From Lanius collurio (Eukaryota > Chordata > Aves > Passeriformes > Laniidae): a stretch of 64,000 nucleotides of DNA. The DNA lies in the NCBI GenBank assembly GCA_020086605.1, contig JACBWW010000016.1:18292600-18356599 (forward strand). The letters are read 5' to 3'. Shown piece by piece: positions 1 through 12,425 of this stretch (its first letter is position 1; each line of letters opens with the position of its first letter). Under the pieces are notes generated by a model. That model searched no databases, was not told where the DNA came from, and saw only the letters and a list, made by a program, of their open reading frames with translations. The translations under genes and the position numbers were made by a program.

Positions 1-1823
1 CGAATTATGCCTTCATTAAAGAGCTCCATCTCAGTATGCTGACAGGCAAAGGCTGTGAGACAGTGACAGTACAAAGGTGACAGACCCTGCAGCCTCCCTC
101 CCTAACTCTGCTGGAGACCTCATTGCACAGCAGCTCTAGGGGCTCACCTGCCTCCACTGTATCTGCACATCTGTTTGTTTGTCTGTTTGTTTGCCTTGAA
201 GTGCTTTAACTAAGTGCCAGTTGTTGGAGAGGGTATCACAGCTGAGTGCTTGTAGCTCTGCCTAGCTATGGAAAAACATGGAATATCACAAGTGTAGCAG
301 ACGTCAGAGACTCATCAGAGCTATGCCTGGCATCTGGCAGGTTCCAGCAGTCACGTTAGTTAATCTTATCACTACACAAAGCTGGAACACTGAGAGTGAC
401 CAAACCAGGTCTTCTCATGAGGCAGTGCTGTAATACAGCTCAAACTGCAGGAAAGTCAATGCTGTTGAAATGCTGCCCACGTGAGATGTTTTAATTAAAA
501 CTGCAGGATGACTCATCTGACTCTCTCTCTACAATGAGACTGAGTGCTTGGGGCTGCCCCAGCAGCTCGTTAATTCTGAACAGAAGGGGAGGCTACTCTG
601 TTCCCCTGTCTCCTTCCTTTTCTAGTAAGAATTCATCTGACAGCCAGTCAGAACTGAATTATCCCAAGTAGCACACAGATCAAAAGAGAGTGTATGTACT
701 TATTTATGTGAAAATAAGCATGATGGAGTCAGGCTTTATGAGGAAAGGTTCGGCCCTTTTCTATACACCACAGTCCAATAATCAGGGAACCCACAGGACT
801 CCTAGACCACATCAGATCTGTTGTTCACAGACTGACCAGGGCTTCTTGGAAAGGCAGGACAGTGCACTCCAGTAGTGAAAGAAGAAGAAAACAAAATCAG
901 TTTCCAGCTCCATCACCTCATTTAAACCACTTCTGGTTGCCTGTGGATTTCATTTGCTGCCTTTCATTGACATGAGTGGGAATTGCTGACTATTCAGCAA
1001 TGACTGCAATCAGTATGAATGCTTGGATACATGGAAATTGTCTTAAATTCATGGCTGCAATTGTAAAACAAACAAATGAAACCCTTTTTACCTCTGCTTT
1101 CTTTCCAGTCAATGTCCTTTTTCCTTGAGGGGAATGTGTCTAAAATGGCCTCAGAGATTTGAGACCTCAGTGCCTGCTAAATGTCAATGGAAACTGCAAT
1201 TCCCACCTAAAACCTAATCTACATACACATTTGATACAAGTGCAAAATTCTCATTTAACATTAGCAAGAAACCACCTGCCTCTGGGGAAGAAAGATGATT
1301 CCTTTGTCACAAACTCAAAGTAACATTTGCTTTGACAAAATGGGGGCAAAAAGTGAATCTGTATCTACTGCATCCACTGACTGTGGGTCAACAAGTGGAA
1401 CCACATGCTGCTCTCTTGGGAAGAGGTCTTCTGCCTGGAAGGCACCATGGAGGAAGGATGGAGACACCCAGCAAAACCAAACTGGAGTCAGAGGTGAGGA
1501 CACAATGAGGTCCTTCAGACCTGCACCTGCCAGGACAAGAGAAGCAGAGGGAGAGCCACCCACTGACCTGGACCAAACCACCACCAGTATTACCCCAGTG
1601 TTACACAGTGTTACACAGCTTTGGCTCTTAGCATTGCTGAAGTCAAAAATCAGCTTTTTCTCCCCAAAGTTCATGGAGGGACTTCTGGATCTTCCCTGTG
1701 ATGGAATATGATGCCTTGACTCTGTGGGTGTTAGGAATAATTCCTTAAAATTTCTAAAAATGCCACAAATACAGGCAGTGTTACAAACCCACTACAGCAG
1801 CAGAGATTTACTGCTCTCTTAGT
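1..1823. other. Intergenic or intronic DNA with no recognised gene
   Basis: I recognise no gene or repeat family here. A short TTTG-type tandem stretch lies at 172-193. On the minus strand a good acceptor (pyrimidine tract ending in ctgttcag, reading into 575) is followed by 27 open codons and a TAA at 491-493; this is reported as a finding. The overlapping frames at 1295-1711 (plus) and 1315-1674 (minus) occupy the same DNA on both strands and show no domain, so I treat them as chance. Confidence 0.6.
172..193. repeat. TTTG-type simple tandem repeat, interrupted
   Basis: About five copies of a tgttt/gttt unit are interrupted once by gtc. This is a short, imperfect microsatellite of a kind common in vertebrate DNA. 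Confidence 0.8.
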
Positions 1824-2205
1824 AGAATTACAAAATTGTTTAGGTTGGAAAAGACCTTCAAGATCACTGAGTCCAACTGTTAACCCAGCACAGCCATGTT
1901 CACCATTAAACCATGCCCCTAAATGCCACATCCACATACCCTTTAAATCCCTTTAGGGATGCTGACTCCAACGCTTCCCTGGGTAGCCTGTTCTGATGTG
2001 TGCCAACTCTTTCTGTGAAGAAATTTTTCCTAATATCCAATCTAAACCTCCCTGGCACAACTTGAGGCCATTTCTTGTTCTCCTGCTTGTTATTTGGCAT
2101 AAGAGACCAACTCCCACCTCACTACAACTCCCTTTCAGGTAGCTGTAGAAAGTGATAAGGTTCCCCCTGAGCCTCCTGTTCTCCCGGCTAAACAACTCCA
2201 GTGAT
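1824..2205 (-). mobile_element. CR1 LINE, 3' end, minus orientation
   Basis: Read on the plus strand, this starts with an A/T-rich end and then gttggaaaagaccttcaag, the reverse complement of the CR1 3' tail. It continues through gatgctgactccaacgcttc-like, aatttttcctaatatccaat and gaccaactcccacctcac blocks in the order typical of the avian CR1 3' region. It fades near 2205. CR1 is a non-LTR retrotransposon, and most genomic copies are 5'-truncated 3' ends like this one. Only about 380 bases are present and no polymerase frame remains. Open frames inside it (1906-2100 and 1953-2219, minus) are repeat-derived, not genes. The many mismatches suggest an old, inactive copy. The family assignment is firm but the subfamily is not resolved. 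Confidence 0.93.
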
Positions 2206-4934
2206 TTTATTTCTAGCAATGTTTTCTTTCTCTTTTAGAAATCAGGAGGAGACAATACCACAAAAGTATTTGAGATCCATGTGAACCTTGTTTATCCACT
2301 GTGGATTGGGATTTACATTCCAGGGGTATAACGAACCCAGAGACGCAAAGATGTGGGCGCACGATGTTATTAAACCCTTGAAGATTATCCCAGTCTCACT
2401 CAATAACAGAGCCTTTCCTCAACAACTCTGGCATGGATATGAACTATAGCCTTTAGCTCAATGCCAACAGAAACCAGCAACTCTGCTGAGGCTTTATCCT
2501 TTTTCTTCAGGAGAAGTGGAAAGTGTTTATCTGGGAAGCATTTCACATCATGGACAACAGGAAACTGTTCAGCTTTCCACAAATAGGCTGGTGTGCTACT
2601 TCCAAGTGTTCTCCAAGGAAAATTTCGGAACACTGGCCACATCTTTCCAGCAGGGATTTCATGTAGAGTAGGTAATTCCCCACATCCTTCATCCTGATTT
2701 ATTCCTGCTCCATCCTCATTTCAAAGTGCTGCACTCACTTCAAACACAACACGAGGCTCATCTCTGAACGTGCACTTTAATCACTGGGAACTCCAGACTG
2801 GTATCAGCCCTTCAAACATAAACAGGGATGTGCTGTCCTGATGGAAGAATTTCTGGAACTGCCTTTATTTTTGCAAGAGTAATTTTGAAACGTGAAGCTG
2901 GAGTCGTATGACAGGAGATACAAATCTAGTTGCCAGACAGGGCACTGGGTATCAAAGCACTGGATCCTGTCTGAGACTTTGCTGCTGAAGTGCTACAGGT
3001 TAGCAGGAAAATCTTACTACTCCTGACTTGACTGGAAATCAATGGAAAAAGACTTCAGAGTGCTCTTTCCCACAAATGACAGCACCAAGTTAGGTCTCTT
3101 CCTCTGCAAGCTGCCACCAGCAGAGAGTGGCATTGTGGAACTGTGAACTGCTCTCAAGTCCCATACAGCACTGGGAAGGGAAAATATCCCAAATTTAGTT
3201 CTTTTGTCAACTCTGGCTCCCTGTAGGACCAAGTGTTTTCTTGCTTAGGTGACAAAAGTTACGAACATGGTGGGTGTAAATTTACACTTAATTCTTGATG
3301 CTAATGAAAAATTCTGTACACGTAGTCTGGGGGGCTACATGAGGCAGACAGAGGGGCACAGACATGTCCACAGTGGCCATGGGGGGGTGAATCCTCCAGG
3401 TGCTTCTCCTGACCAACAGGAGCCTCTGACAGTGGCAGAAGATCCAGTTTTCAAAAGCAGAACAACTGTGTTGCATGTGGCTGCCTGCCTAAGCAAGAAG
3501 TCAATGGGGAGGCTCAAACAGAGAGTTAAGTTTCTGCCAGACACTCCCTGTGCCCCAAACTTTCTAAATTTGCACCTACGAATCCCGAAATGGTATTATT
3601 GTACTGGTGTTTTTAGCATTAAGGATTGCAAGAAATTGTATTCATTCACAAAGTTCTTCCATCCTATCACTTGAAGCCACTGTACCTACATCCATCCACA
3701 GCATCTGATCCATTTTTCCTCCCTCCTGTTTCTGTTCACAGGTCCATTTTTCATTCTTCCTGGAATGCAGAGCACTTGGGAGTGTAGGTGGAAAACCAAA
3801 ATCTTTCAACACCCACTAATAGAAATTTGTTTTATTAATTAACTTTGTGGGAAGGGAAAAAAAAAAAAAAGAGCTGATCCTCTGCTCTGAAATCATGAAT
3901 CACTTGTGGAAGGGAAAACATGTCCTCTGAGGCACCTGAGGCCACTTCAGACAGAATGAGTGACTGAGCTGCTTCCTTGGAAAGTCCTGAGTCATCAAAC
4001 ACAGCAGTTTAATCCCCAGGAAATGGGAAACACATTGGCATGATGCTCACTTGCATGGAGCATGAGGTCCAGAGAAGGGTGAAACTCCAAAGATTCTGGA
4101 GATCAGTTTAGCTTGCGGAAGGATTTTAAAACCTAAATGCTTCTCTGAAGTATATCTGATCTGGATCTGGGTACAGTATTCCCAACCCATTATTTCCTGG
4201 ATGAATTAAACTCTTTACAAACTTTACAGATTGCATATGAATTTACTTTGACTTCTCATAAAAATGATTCAGTGATCATGACACAAAAATGCATTCTGGC
4301 TTCTAAGGTATTTACTGTGACAAGTGCTTCATCAATTCACCATCTTTAATTTACTGTTGTAAGAACTCCTTTTGGCATTCTTGCTTCTTCTACTAGCACG
4401 TAAGTAGGAGGAGGGGCTGACATGCATGGATCTCAGCCTGACTCTTCACCATGTTCTCCTGAAGGGACGCCCACACTGTCATTTCAGAGCCAAAGCTGGG
4501 TCATGGCCAGCATTAAGTCACCTGGCTTGGCTGAGATACCATGAGCTGTTAAAAGTGAGACTACTTTGCATCAAAATGGGCAAGAAATGACACAAAATCA
4601 CACACCATATGTACATTAGAATGACTTTCTACTTGTGGGGCAATTTTAAAAGGTTTCAGTAAGTTTCACAGCTTGCCACAAGACCCACCCACACGGAATC
4701 ATTTGGCCATGCCATCAGTCACATAATAGTGTTCTGGAGGGCTTCTAACCCATTTAAACTCCAAAGAATATGCTTATGAACACCTGCTCACTCATGAAAG
4801 ATGAAACATCAGCAAAATCCTCTGTAGAACACTGTACCCTTGATTGTTTTTTTCCTAAGGGACTGTTGTTGAAGGAACTTTTAAGTGAAAGAGTCACTGA
4901 GTAAAGTCCTTGACTTCCTTTGCTCCTTTTTTAG
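2206..4934. other. Gene-free stretch, nothing recognised
   Basis: This is single-copy-looking DNA without a recognisable repeat apart from an A14 run at about 3857-3870. The 141-codon plus frame at 3249-3674 overlaps two minus frames, has no domain or splice support, and is taken as chance. Confidence 0.6.
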
Positions 4935-5125
4935 GAACTTGTGCACTGTAAAGAGCTCCCTGTAAGCTAAATTAACAGCAATTACACTAATGCTAAATGA
5001 ATCAGCTCTATCGACACAGCAAGCCCACAAATCTCTTGCTGAAGGAAAAGAAGTCAGCTCTGGATGTGGAAAAGCTATCTCTCCTAATGTGTGAGGTCTC
5101 TTTGCCTGACAACGTGATACTGAAG
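4935..5125 (+). other. Candidate exon with strong splice sites, possibly 5'UTR plus first codons
   Basis: A long pyrimidine tract ending in ccttttttag immediately precedes 4935, and the segment ends CTGAAG before gtaagg at 5126, so both splice signals are close to consensus. The first 60 bases are closed in all frames. An ATG at 4997-4999, with a TAA just upstream in frame, opens 43 codons that run exactly to the donor in phase 0 (start MNQLYRHSKP, then KEKKSALDVEKLSLL). The composition is protein-like, but I know no family that matches. It could be a non-coding RNA exon, a leader exon with a start codon, or a chance pseudo-exon. No promoter or neighbouring exon can be tied to it. Confidence 0.2.
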
Positions 5126-8077
5126 GTAAGGGAAGTCGGCACTGCAACGACAGAGTGACAGCAAACAGACCACAAACTTCCTTAGATAAACTGCATCTTT
5201 CCAAGCACACACTACCACTTGATACCTCTGTGCCCCTTGAGCTGCTACAAAGTGCAGCTGCACTTCAGCCCAGATTGGTATCGCTGGGGTGGGGGCCATC
5301 AATCCACAGCACAAGAGCAGGCTGAATACACAAACAAAGTCACACAACCTGTGTTTCAATGTAAGGCTGGGGACAGGGCAGTGCAGTTTTTCCAAAGGCT
5401 TAAATGAGCCTAGTGACACATCTCACAAAATGATTACACATCTAAAACTTGATTAGCCACCTAAAACCAGTCAGACATCTTCTGCAAGCAAGCTGGGCCA
5501 GTTGTTTAAGACACCCATGAGCACTACTCTGGAAAAGCCAGTCTTTTTACTTTGACTAAGGAAGGCATCTGCACAACTGTGTGAACATACTCTGAGTTTC
5601 CCACCAATTCCCTCATGGCTCCTCACAACCAAAGATGGGAGAGGATCAGCAACCATCTCATATTAATGATGACCTCTAAAAGCTACTGGCACTGATGGAA
5701 GCCAACAACTTCAGTGCAAGTTGGATCAGCTTTATCTCTAATAACTATAAACCAAAATTTTCATCTCGTGCTTATGACCTGAGGTGAAAAGATCTGCGTT
5801 AAGAGTTGGCTGGAAGCAGAAAGAGGTTGAAAAATCAGCTTCTCCTGTGGAAACAATAACTCTGAAATTTGGCTAGGAAATAAGGCAAGAACTAGCTCTG
5901 AACTTTTCAAGTCTCCAAGGCTCTGTAAGTTTACTAGTAGAGAGTTTATGGAGTATAAGATACACATCTCCTAAAACTGATAGGCTGCAGATCAGCAAAA
6001 AACCCTAGAAACTTTAGCACTGGCTTCAGGACAGCTCAGCGAGCAATCTGCCCTTGAGCAAAAAGAAGCAAGCCCAGGTTTCCCCAGTGGCCCCATTCCC
6101 AAGGAATGGAATTATATGGAATATGGAACAATTTTTTCAAAAGAAACCAAAAATTTTGCCAAGGATAAAATCTGATTATAGAGCAAAGTGAATGTCCCAC
6201 CGGGAGAACTAGTCAAGCATTAAATTCCTGAGAAGTTCTGCTCTGTATTCCTTCTCCAACACCATGAACCGTTTTGTTCTTTCCTAGATTTTTTTTGTAG
6301 CACGTCACTAAATTCCATTCTCTCAGAAGGTGTTCAGTGTCGAAAGGTGGCCTTAAGAACATGCAGATACAGAATCCCTAAGTAATGTGTTGTTCAGGAA
6401 GTGACAGGATAATTAAACTTCTGTGGCTGAGAATTTGTAAGTTGACTTTGCTTCTCTACCATGTTTTGGAGACCTTCTTCCACGTTTTTCCCCCTAAGAG
6501 TTACTTTGGCTGGCTCAGACTTTGTGGCTGTAAGGTAGACACAGAGACAATTAAATTGCAAAGGAGGATATTTTAAAGGCACACGGGAACATGAAAATGT
6601 AATGTGCATATTTTCATGGCTAAGTATTTTAAGCATTGAGCAGTTATATTCTGCAATGTTAGATGAGGCAATAAATTTGCCCATGCAAGCAGATGAACCC
6701 CATTTAATCCCTATGTACCTCTTACTGTAAATTATGCTGTCAGAGAACCCCCCTAAAAAAATGGATTTGCTTTTCTTCTCAGGGAAGGGAGCTAGTGATG
6801 GGAGGATGACCCTCAGGCTCAGATCAAGTGAAAAGATCCAAAGGTTTAGAAGAGGTTTAAGAAGAACTGCAGCATCCCAACGGGGAGATTATTCTACCCA
6901 CATAAAAGAAAAGTGCGCATTTTTCCCTGTGTCAGAAGAGATGGGATCCAGAATGTACCTTTCTCAGTTCCTTTTTCCTCAATTAATTCAGTTGTTTCCA
7001 ATTGAAGTGTCACAGCTCTTGTATTTTTTTTTCACTTATGTCTTTTCTAAATAAACTTCTCTTTATTTCACAACAACTTTAACATTCTCCCTGACATGTC
7101 CCAAAAAATTAACAGCTATGCAGAGTGGAGTAACCCTGACTAGTAGGCACCAGAAAGCTGAAGCAGTGTACACATCCCAAAGCTGACAACTACTGGGAGA
7201 TTCCTGAGGGCTCTGAGGGCATCTGCAATTTCCTAGGATCTACTGAATGGAGTTTACCAAACTGGAGCTGTGGGGAATGTTATGTCAAGCATTTTCCTAT
7301 TTCTGTCCATCACCTTGAGAAGATTGTGGTGCCTGATGTAGTGAAATGGCTCCATCACTGCGTGGATGCAATGTGCTTCCATCCCAAGGGCAAGGAGAGA
7401 GCATTGCTAGGGGAGCAAAGACTTCCACCCTGAGACAACAAAGAGTAGCAGAGCGGAGTCCCACCTGTAGGATACTACAGGAGAAGGGAGGGAGGAAGCT
7501 CTTTGCTTCAGACAGAGGACAGGAGTAAGTTACAACAGCAAAGACACGTTGGTTCAACTGGGCCAGGAAGTGCAAACATAAGGAGCAAGGGTAATTAATT
7601 TCTCCAGCAGAGCTCTGAGAGTTTACAATAAACTCTCAAACTCTCAGACAAGCAGACATGAAAACGTGTGCTGAATTCTTTGATTTGTCCTGAATTCTCG
7701 GATTCTGAAAGAAGGCAGCACTGATCACACCCTCAGAGAGAGCAGCCTGATGGAAATGAGCACTGCTGCGTGTTTTTCTGGCCAAGGGGACGGTGTGCAG
7801 CACATCAGAGCTTGGCACGTGGCAGAAGGTCAGAGCTGATTTTGAGAACCCAGCAACAATAGAGTCATCATGGACACAGGTGCTTCCTGGATTGATCTTG
7901 CAGTTTGGCTGGTTCCAGTTAAATGTGAAGCAGCTGTGGCCCTTTATCTGCTCAAGTCCCAGGAATCCAGCTGAGGGGGAACTTTCTCCCATCTCCTCCT
8001 CTCTCCCAACCCCAAGCACGCAGCTCTGTTTTCTGAATACAGAGGGGAGCAGGGACAGCCAGTTGGCAGAACTCCAC
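5126..8077. other. Gene-free stretch, nothing recognised
   Basis: Mixed DNA without identifiable repeats. Frames at 6734-7054 (plus), 7636-8079 (minus) and 7793-8146 (plus) are mutually overlapping and domain-free. The last two run into the poly-A run that follows, which adds lysine or phenylalanine runs and lengthens them artificially. Confidence 0.6.

Positions 8078-8106
<29 letters not shown>
8078..8106 (+). repeat. Poly-A tract, about 29 bases
   Basis: An uninterrupted run of A follows gcagaactccac. It could be a microsatellite or the tail of an old retrocopy. I see no AATAAA shortly upstream and no recognisable source sequence. Confidence 0.9.
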
Positions 8107-8109
<3 letters not shown>

Positions 8110-9994
8110 GCCTTTCTTATCTCAGGGCAAAGCAATGAGCTATTGATTCAGCCACTAATTTTCCAATTTGCCTTTATTTGGGGACAAGGACGGCAGCCAG
8201 CAAAATAAGAAGGAAATATGAATGCTGCTGAAGGCTGTCACGCAAACAGATTCAGGACTCCTTCCCTCAGGCAGCAAAATGAACAAATTAAGCCAATGTG
8301 AGAATAAGTTCTCAAGTGTTTATGGCATTGTTCTGCCATATGAACAATGATGAATACAACAGGGTTTCTTTTACAGAAAGGTCGAGCTTTAAAGAAGGTG
8401 TTTTCAACAGTCAACTGGTGGAATTCTGGAAGAGGCACAGCAAGGTCAACACTGGGCCACCAGGCAGGTCAACAGGAGGAGCCAGGACATTTCAGAAATC
8501 CAGTCAGTGAGAGTTCCCAAATAGCTCCACACCAGCTAAATGTACTTTATATAAACTCTTCTTTGCCAGATCACCGATTCTGGAGCCATCAAACTCCTCC
8601 ATGTCTTGGCTATCTCTTCTAGCCAGACAAGATCTCACTTTATTTTTCCCCAGTACCTTAGGAAAGGGAGGATTTGGCTCAAATGTGTGCTTGTCACTAG
8701 ACAACAGAAATGTGAGACTCTAGGTATTCAGTTTGGTTGGCTTAAAGAGCAGCCATTTCACAACCCATGCTTAGCATTTTGGACAGAGGAAGACAATAAT
8801 CTTCTGGCTTTACCCAGTCTGTGTGCAACTGAAAGCATAAACAGCTTTGGTCTTTGTCCTGTTTCATTATTCTTTTTTTTTTTTTTTGATACACAGGAAC
8901 ACTGCTAGTTATTTTCTAAAGAAGGCATTCTCGTGTCCTTTCTAACACTGAAATGGATGGCAGAGTTTAAACATCATACCAGATTACTCTCCACCTATTT
9001 ATGGTAATGCTGCTTAGTTATTGTTGAACAATAAAGATCAGACTATTAATCATGTCAATAACAGCAATAATCATACTGTTCTAGGAACAGAGAGATTAAA
9101 GAAAAAGACTATTGGCTGTTTTGGCAAGGCAGCACTGCTAGTAAGCAGGACATAGCATGAGTGTTTTGCTGAAGTTACTTTCATATAATGGGGCTTCTTA
9201 CTTAACCTGAGAAAAATTGTCCTGCAAATCACTGTCAAGGAATCATTGATATTCATCCAAAACCAGCCTCAATTTCAATCTGATATACTTTCAAACATTC
9301 CTATGTGCCAGCTCAAATTGTTCCTCTTCATTCTTCTGCATACAATCTGTCCACAACACTCCTTTTTCTGAATTCATTTTGCCAAAACATAAGCATGCAG
9401 CTGCTTCAGTTTTTTTTCCAACCCTTGCATTTTTTCCATGTGCTGTCCATCCCCCCAAATTCTACATTAGAATCCAGCTGATCTTCCCTGAACACTGTCC
9501 AATTTTCAAATTGTCAATGCCAGAATGCAATGAAGTGGGCTTGACTCCCTTACACAAGTTATTTGGAAGCAGAAATGTCTCTTTTGGGCTTTAGCACAGG
9601 AGAGAAATACCTCTTCATGTATGGCTCCACAAAAATCAAGATGAAAACACCTGCACCTCTGTAACCTATACAACAATTTTTGCTTTGCAAGCAGCTCAAA
9701 ATTCATTGAGCTTTTATTTGTTTATTCGATGTATACATTTTGTTACTACAGTCACTACAGCAAAATGGCTCCTCTTCTGGGCCTTTCAGTTGCTTTTATT
9801 TTATCTTTTCAAAAGGAAAGAGTAGAGTAAAAAAAGGAAGGCTAGACAAAAATGCAAAGTTCCTTAAGACTCTCAATTACAGCAACATGACCTAAACAAC
9901 ACAACTATTAAGTTGTTGTGCTATCAAGTTTTGTCATTCTGTGTTTGGCTAGACTGTCTTTTGCAGCTTGCCCAGAAATCATAAAATACAAGCT

Positions 9995-10025
<31 letters not shown>

Positions 10026-11470
10026 GAGGCAGAATGGTTTGCAGCAGCCTCTTCATTTCTAAGGGGGAGCTCCAGGCATTTCTGATAGCTGTGGCCCAGT
10101 TACAGGACAATGACAATACAGTCCCTAGTGTGGAGTTCTGAGAGTCTCTGTTTCTTCTAAAGGCTGCTTCCTGTGAATATATTTAAATGCTCTCTATTCA
10201 CAGTTTCTATAGTTTTCTGCTGTTTCTGCATCTTGAGCAATTCGGTCTAGTGGCAACTCTGGACTTTTTTACCATGCAATTTATTTTTCTTTATTCATTC
10301 TCATCTAGAACAGGCAGATCTACCTTATTGTCAGACCTCAGGAAAATTCACAGAGCATCTAATCTTCATGGGGTGCAACCATGTGCTGCTCTCTTTTGAC
10401 TCCATCCAGTATTCCTGCATAGCAGTTTACCCTTTAATAAAGTTTTGTATGTTCAATGTTCAGAGCAGACCCCACAGGAATTAGGATTCTAGTCCAGGCA
10501 AACCTGCCCAACATGATGTTCTGGAGCTGGGAACAGAAGTTACCCAGTGTGGGACCATTCAGCTGAGGACACACATCCATCTAGGCAGAGTTCACACCCT
10601 CTTGCTTTCATGTACGTTTCCCCAAAGAACTGAGAATTTTAGGGAAGACATTCTGAACAGGAGACACTGCTGCCAAGGCAGGGGAATGCAGAGAGGTGCC
10701 CCACTCTGCAAAGAAGTCAACATTAAGCACTGGCTTTGAGTCAGGTTTCCTGCTCCATCATTTATTTCAAGTCTGTGATGATGTGTACAGACAAAGCCTA
10801 ACCACAGAGAGCAGAGACTATTCTTGGACTTCTCTCACACTACTGCAGTTTTAGTACTTCTCCAGGGCTCACAACAGCCAACAAAATAAAAGTTTCACAA
10901 TTTCCAGTTGAAACACTTTTCATGGGAAGATGATACTTTCAGCTAAATGAAAATGGCTGAAGAAAGTGTCTGCTTCCCTGAGTGGAAAGTTTCTTTGTCA
11001 GAAATAGAGGAATGATACACCTCAGCTGTTCTGCTATAGTTTGCTCAGTTTTTCTGTTTTGCTATACTTTTTTTGGTTGGTTTTAGCTAAAAAATTCCAG
11101 CTCCATCCTGTTACAGTGTTTACTGCTCTTCCCTGCACCATGTTGACTTTTCTCCCCCTGCCAAAGTGCTTCTTAAACCTCCTCTGAATATGTGCTCTTC
11201 CTGGTGGTGTTTAACAGCCTTTTCTTCCTCTTTCCCCCATTGTTATTTAAGACGATGCTTTTATGGCTCAATAGATTCCAAGAAGCATTTAGGATAAATG
11301 CTCTGTCAAAGAACACTTATGTACAGTTGAGCCATATTATATTCTGTATGAATCACTGCGGATGTTTCCCAAACAAGGTTAGATCAGACAGATTTTCCAC
11401 CTAGATTACACACAGCTTTTTCAGACACGGCCTACTACCTCTACCATTAATCCTCCTTGTGGAGACTCAC
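8107..11470. other. Gene-free stretch with short homopolymers
   Basis: No gene or transposon is recognised. Homopolymers include a T run near 8873-8887 and the A26 run listed separately at 10,000. Reading frames are all under 101 codons and domain-free. Confidence 0.6.
10000..10025 (+). repeat. Poly-A tract, about 26 bases
   Basis: An uninterrupted A run follows caagctattct. It is a simple repeat, and no attached retroelement is recognised. Confidence 0.9.
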
Positions 11471-11582
11471 CTCGGTTTTGGACCATGTCATGTCTGCCCA
11501 CCAGGGACAGGAGCATGCTGCTAACACTTTCTCCTAATGAGGATAACAATCCTATGACAGAGTAACCTTGGCCAAATTTTAT
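11471..11582 (-). CDS. Candidate internal coding exon, unknown protein
   Basis: On the minus strand a good acceptor (cctttccccaacattctgcag) precedes 11,582 and a near-perfect donor (CCGAG then gtgagtctcc) follows 11,471. The 112 bases are open in only one frame, phase 0 in and phase 1 out. That gives 37 codons starting IKFGQGYSVIGLLSSLGES and including SLVGRHDMVQNR, a hydrophobic segment followed by polar residues. I recognise no family. A possible companion upstream at 11,822-11,896 (25 codons, phase 0 to 0, donor ATCAG then gtaaag) would join in frame, but its acceptor has a poor pyrimidine tract. The phase does not fit a direct join to the exon candidate at 12,335-12,425, so both can belong to one gene only with another exon between them or alternative splicing. 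A chance pseudo-exon remains quite possible. Confidence 0.25.
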
Positions 11583-12334
11583 CTGCAGAATGTTGGGGAA
11601 AGGCTGATTTTGTAAAGCTAGATGGTCTCTCACCATCCCTCATGGTTTTACTGTCTGTGATTTCTTCAGACAAAGACCTCATTTAAACAGCCCTGAAAAA
11701 GAAAAGTCTACAGGATGAAGAAGTTTGTTCCACCAGCTAAGGATAATTTTGTGCCATATTTTATTTTATACTAATGAAGATTGCCAAGAGCCTGTTGATC
11801 AGTCCTTCTTGCCTGCTTTACCTGATCAGATAGATGGAGAAGCTCAGGGAATACTGAATTGCTCGCTACTTGCCCAAAACAGTTTCCAAGGTGCATCTGC
11901 TACATTAAACGTGGTCCTTTGGGAAAAACTGAAATTCCACCTAAGAACAGCAGCCTAGCAGAGAGGTCTGCAATGGAGAAGCAACAAAAACCCCCATGGA
12001 GAGAAGAAGGAAAAACAGCTCTGTGGGAAAATGAGCTGAATGAGATGTTTCTTTAAAGAAACCATGGCACTTCTGAGCTGGTATAATGAAGCAGCTGTGA
12101 TATAAATAATGTCCCCAAGTGGAAAAAACCCACAAAACCCCAGCCATTCAGGCTCAGTATGTTTCCAAACTCACACAATGGATGCTTTACAATGAATTTT
12201 TTGTCGGGAAATTGGGTGGGAAAGGGAGGTTCCTCACCCACCTCCTATACTAATGCAATAATCTTGCTTAATCACAGAAAAAGGGATAGAAAAAAGGAGA
12301 AAAAGTGATTAATAATCTGTGGGCAGCTGCTTAC
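11583..12334. other. Interval between exon candidates
   Basis: The only item of note is the minus-strand 25-codon segment at 11,822-11,896 (starts MHLGNCFGQV, ends ELLHLSDQ) with a good donor and a weak acceptor. No repeats are recognised. Confidence 0.4.
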
Positions 12335-12425
12335 TTTCCAATTGGTTGTCCAGGAGGGGTGTGTTCCACTTCAAATCCTGCTTGTCTCAGTACATCAATC
12401 ACAGTGTTGTTACCCAGGAAGTGAC
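12335..12425 (-). CDS. Probable internal coding exon of an unidentified minus-strand gene
   Basis: The minus strand shows a polypyrimidine acceptor (ttttctacctgtattttag) directly before 12,425 and a donor (GGAAA then gtaagcagc) after 12,335. The 91-base interval is closed in two frames and open throughout in the third, phase 1 in and phase 2 out. It reads 29 codons: [14 protein letters not shown], then [15 protein letters not shown]. Codon usage (GAA, GGA, CAA, GTG) and the alternating polar/hydrophobic pattern make this the most protein-like short interval in the window. The [16 protein letters not shown] part resembles a helix-turn-strand of an alpha/beta fold, but I cannot assign a family and give no function. 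A phase-compatible last exon is present at 491-575 on the same strand. It could still be a decayed or chance exon. Confidence 0.45.

Noticed and set aside
1906..2219. Minus-strand frames of 64 and 88 codons
   Set aside because: They lie inside the CR1 3' end and are repeat-derived.
7793..8146. Plus frame with a lysine tail
   Set aside because: The apparent basic tail is the translated A29 tract. The minus-strand counterpart gives a phenylalanine run.
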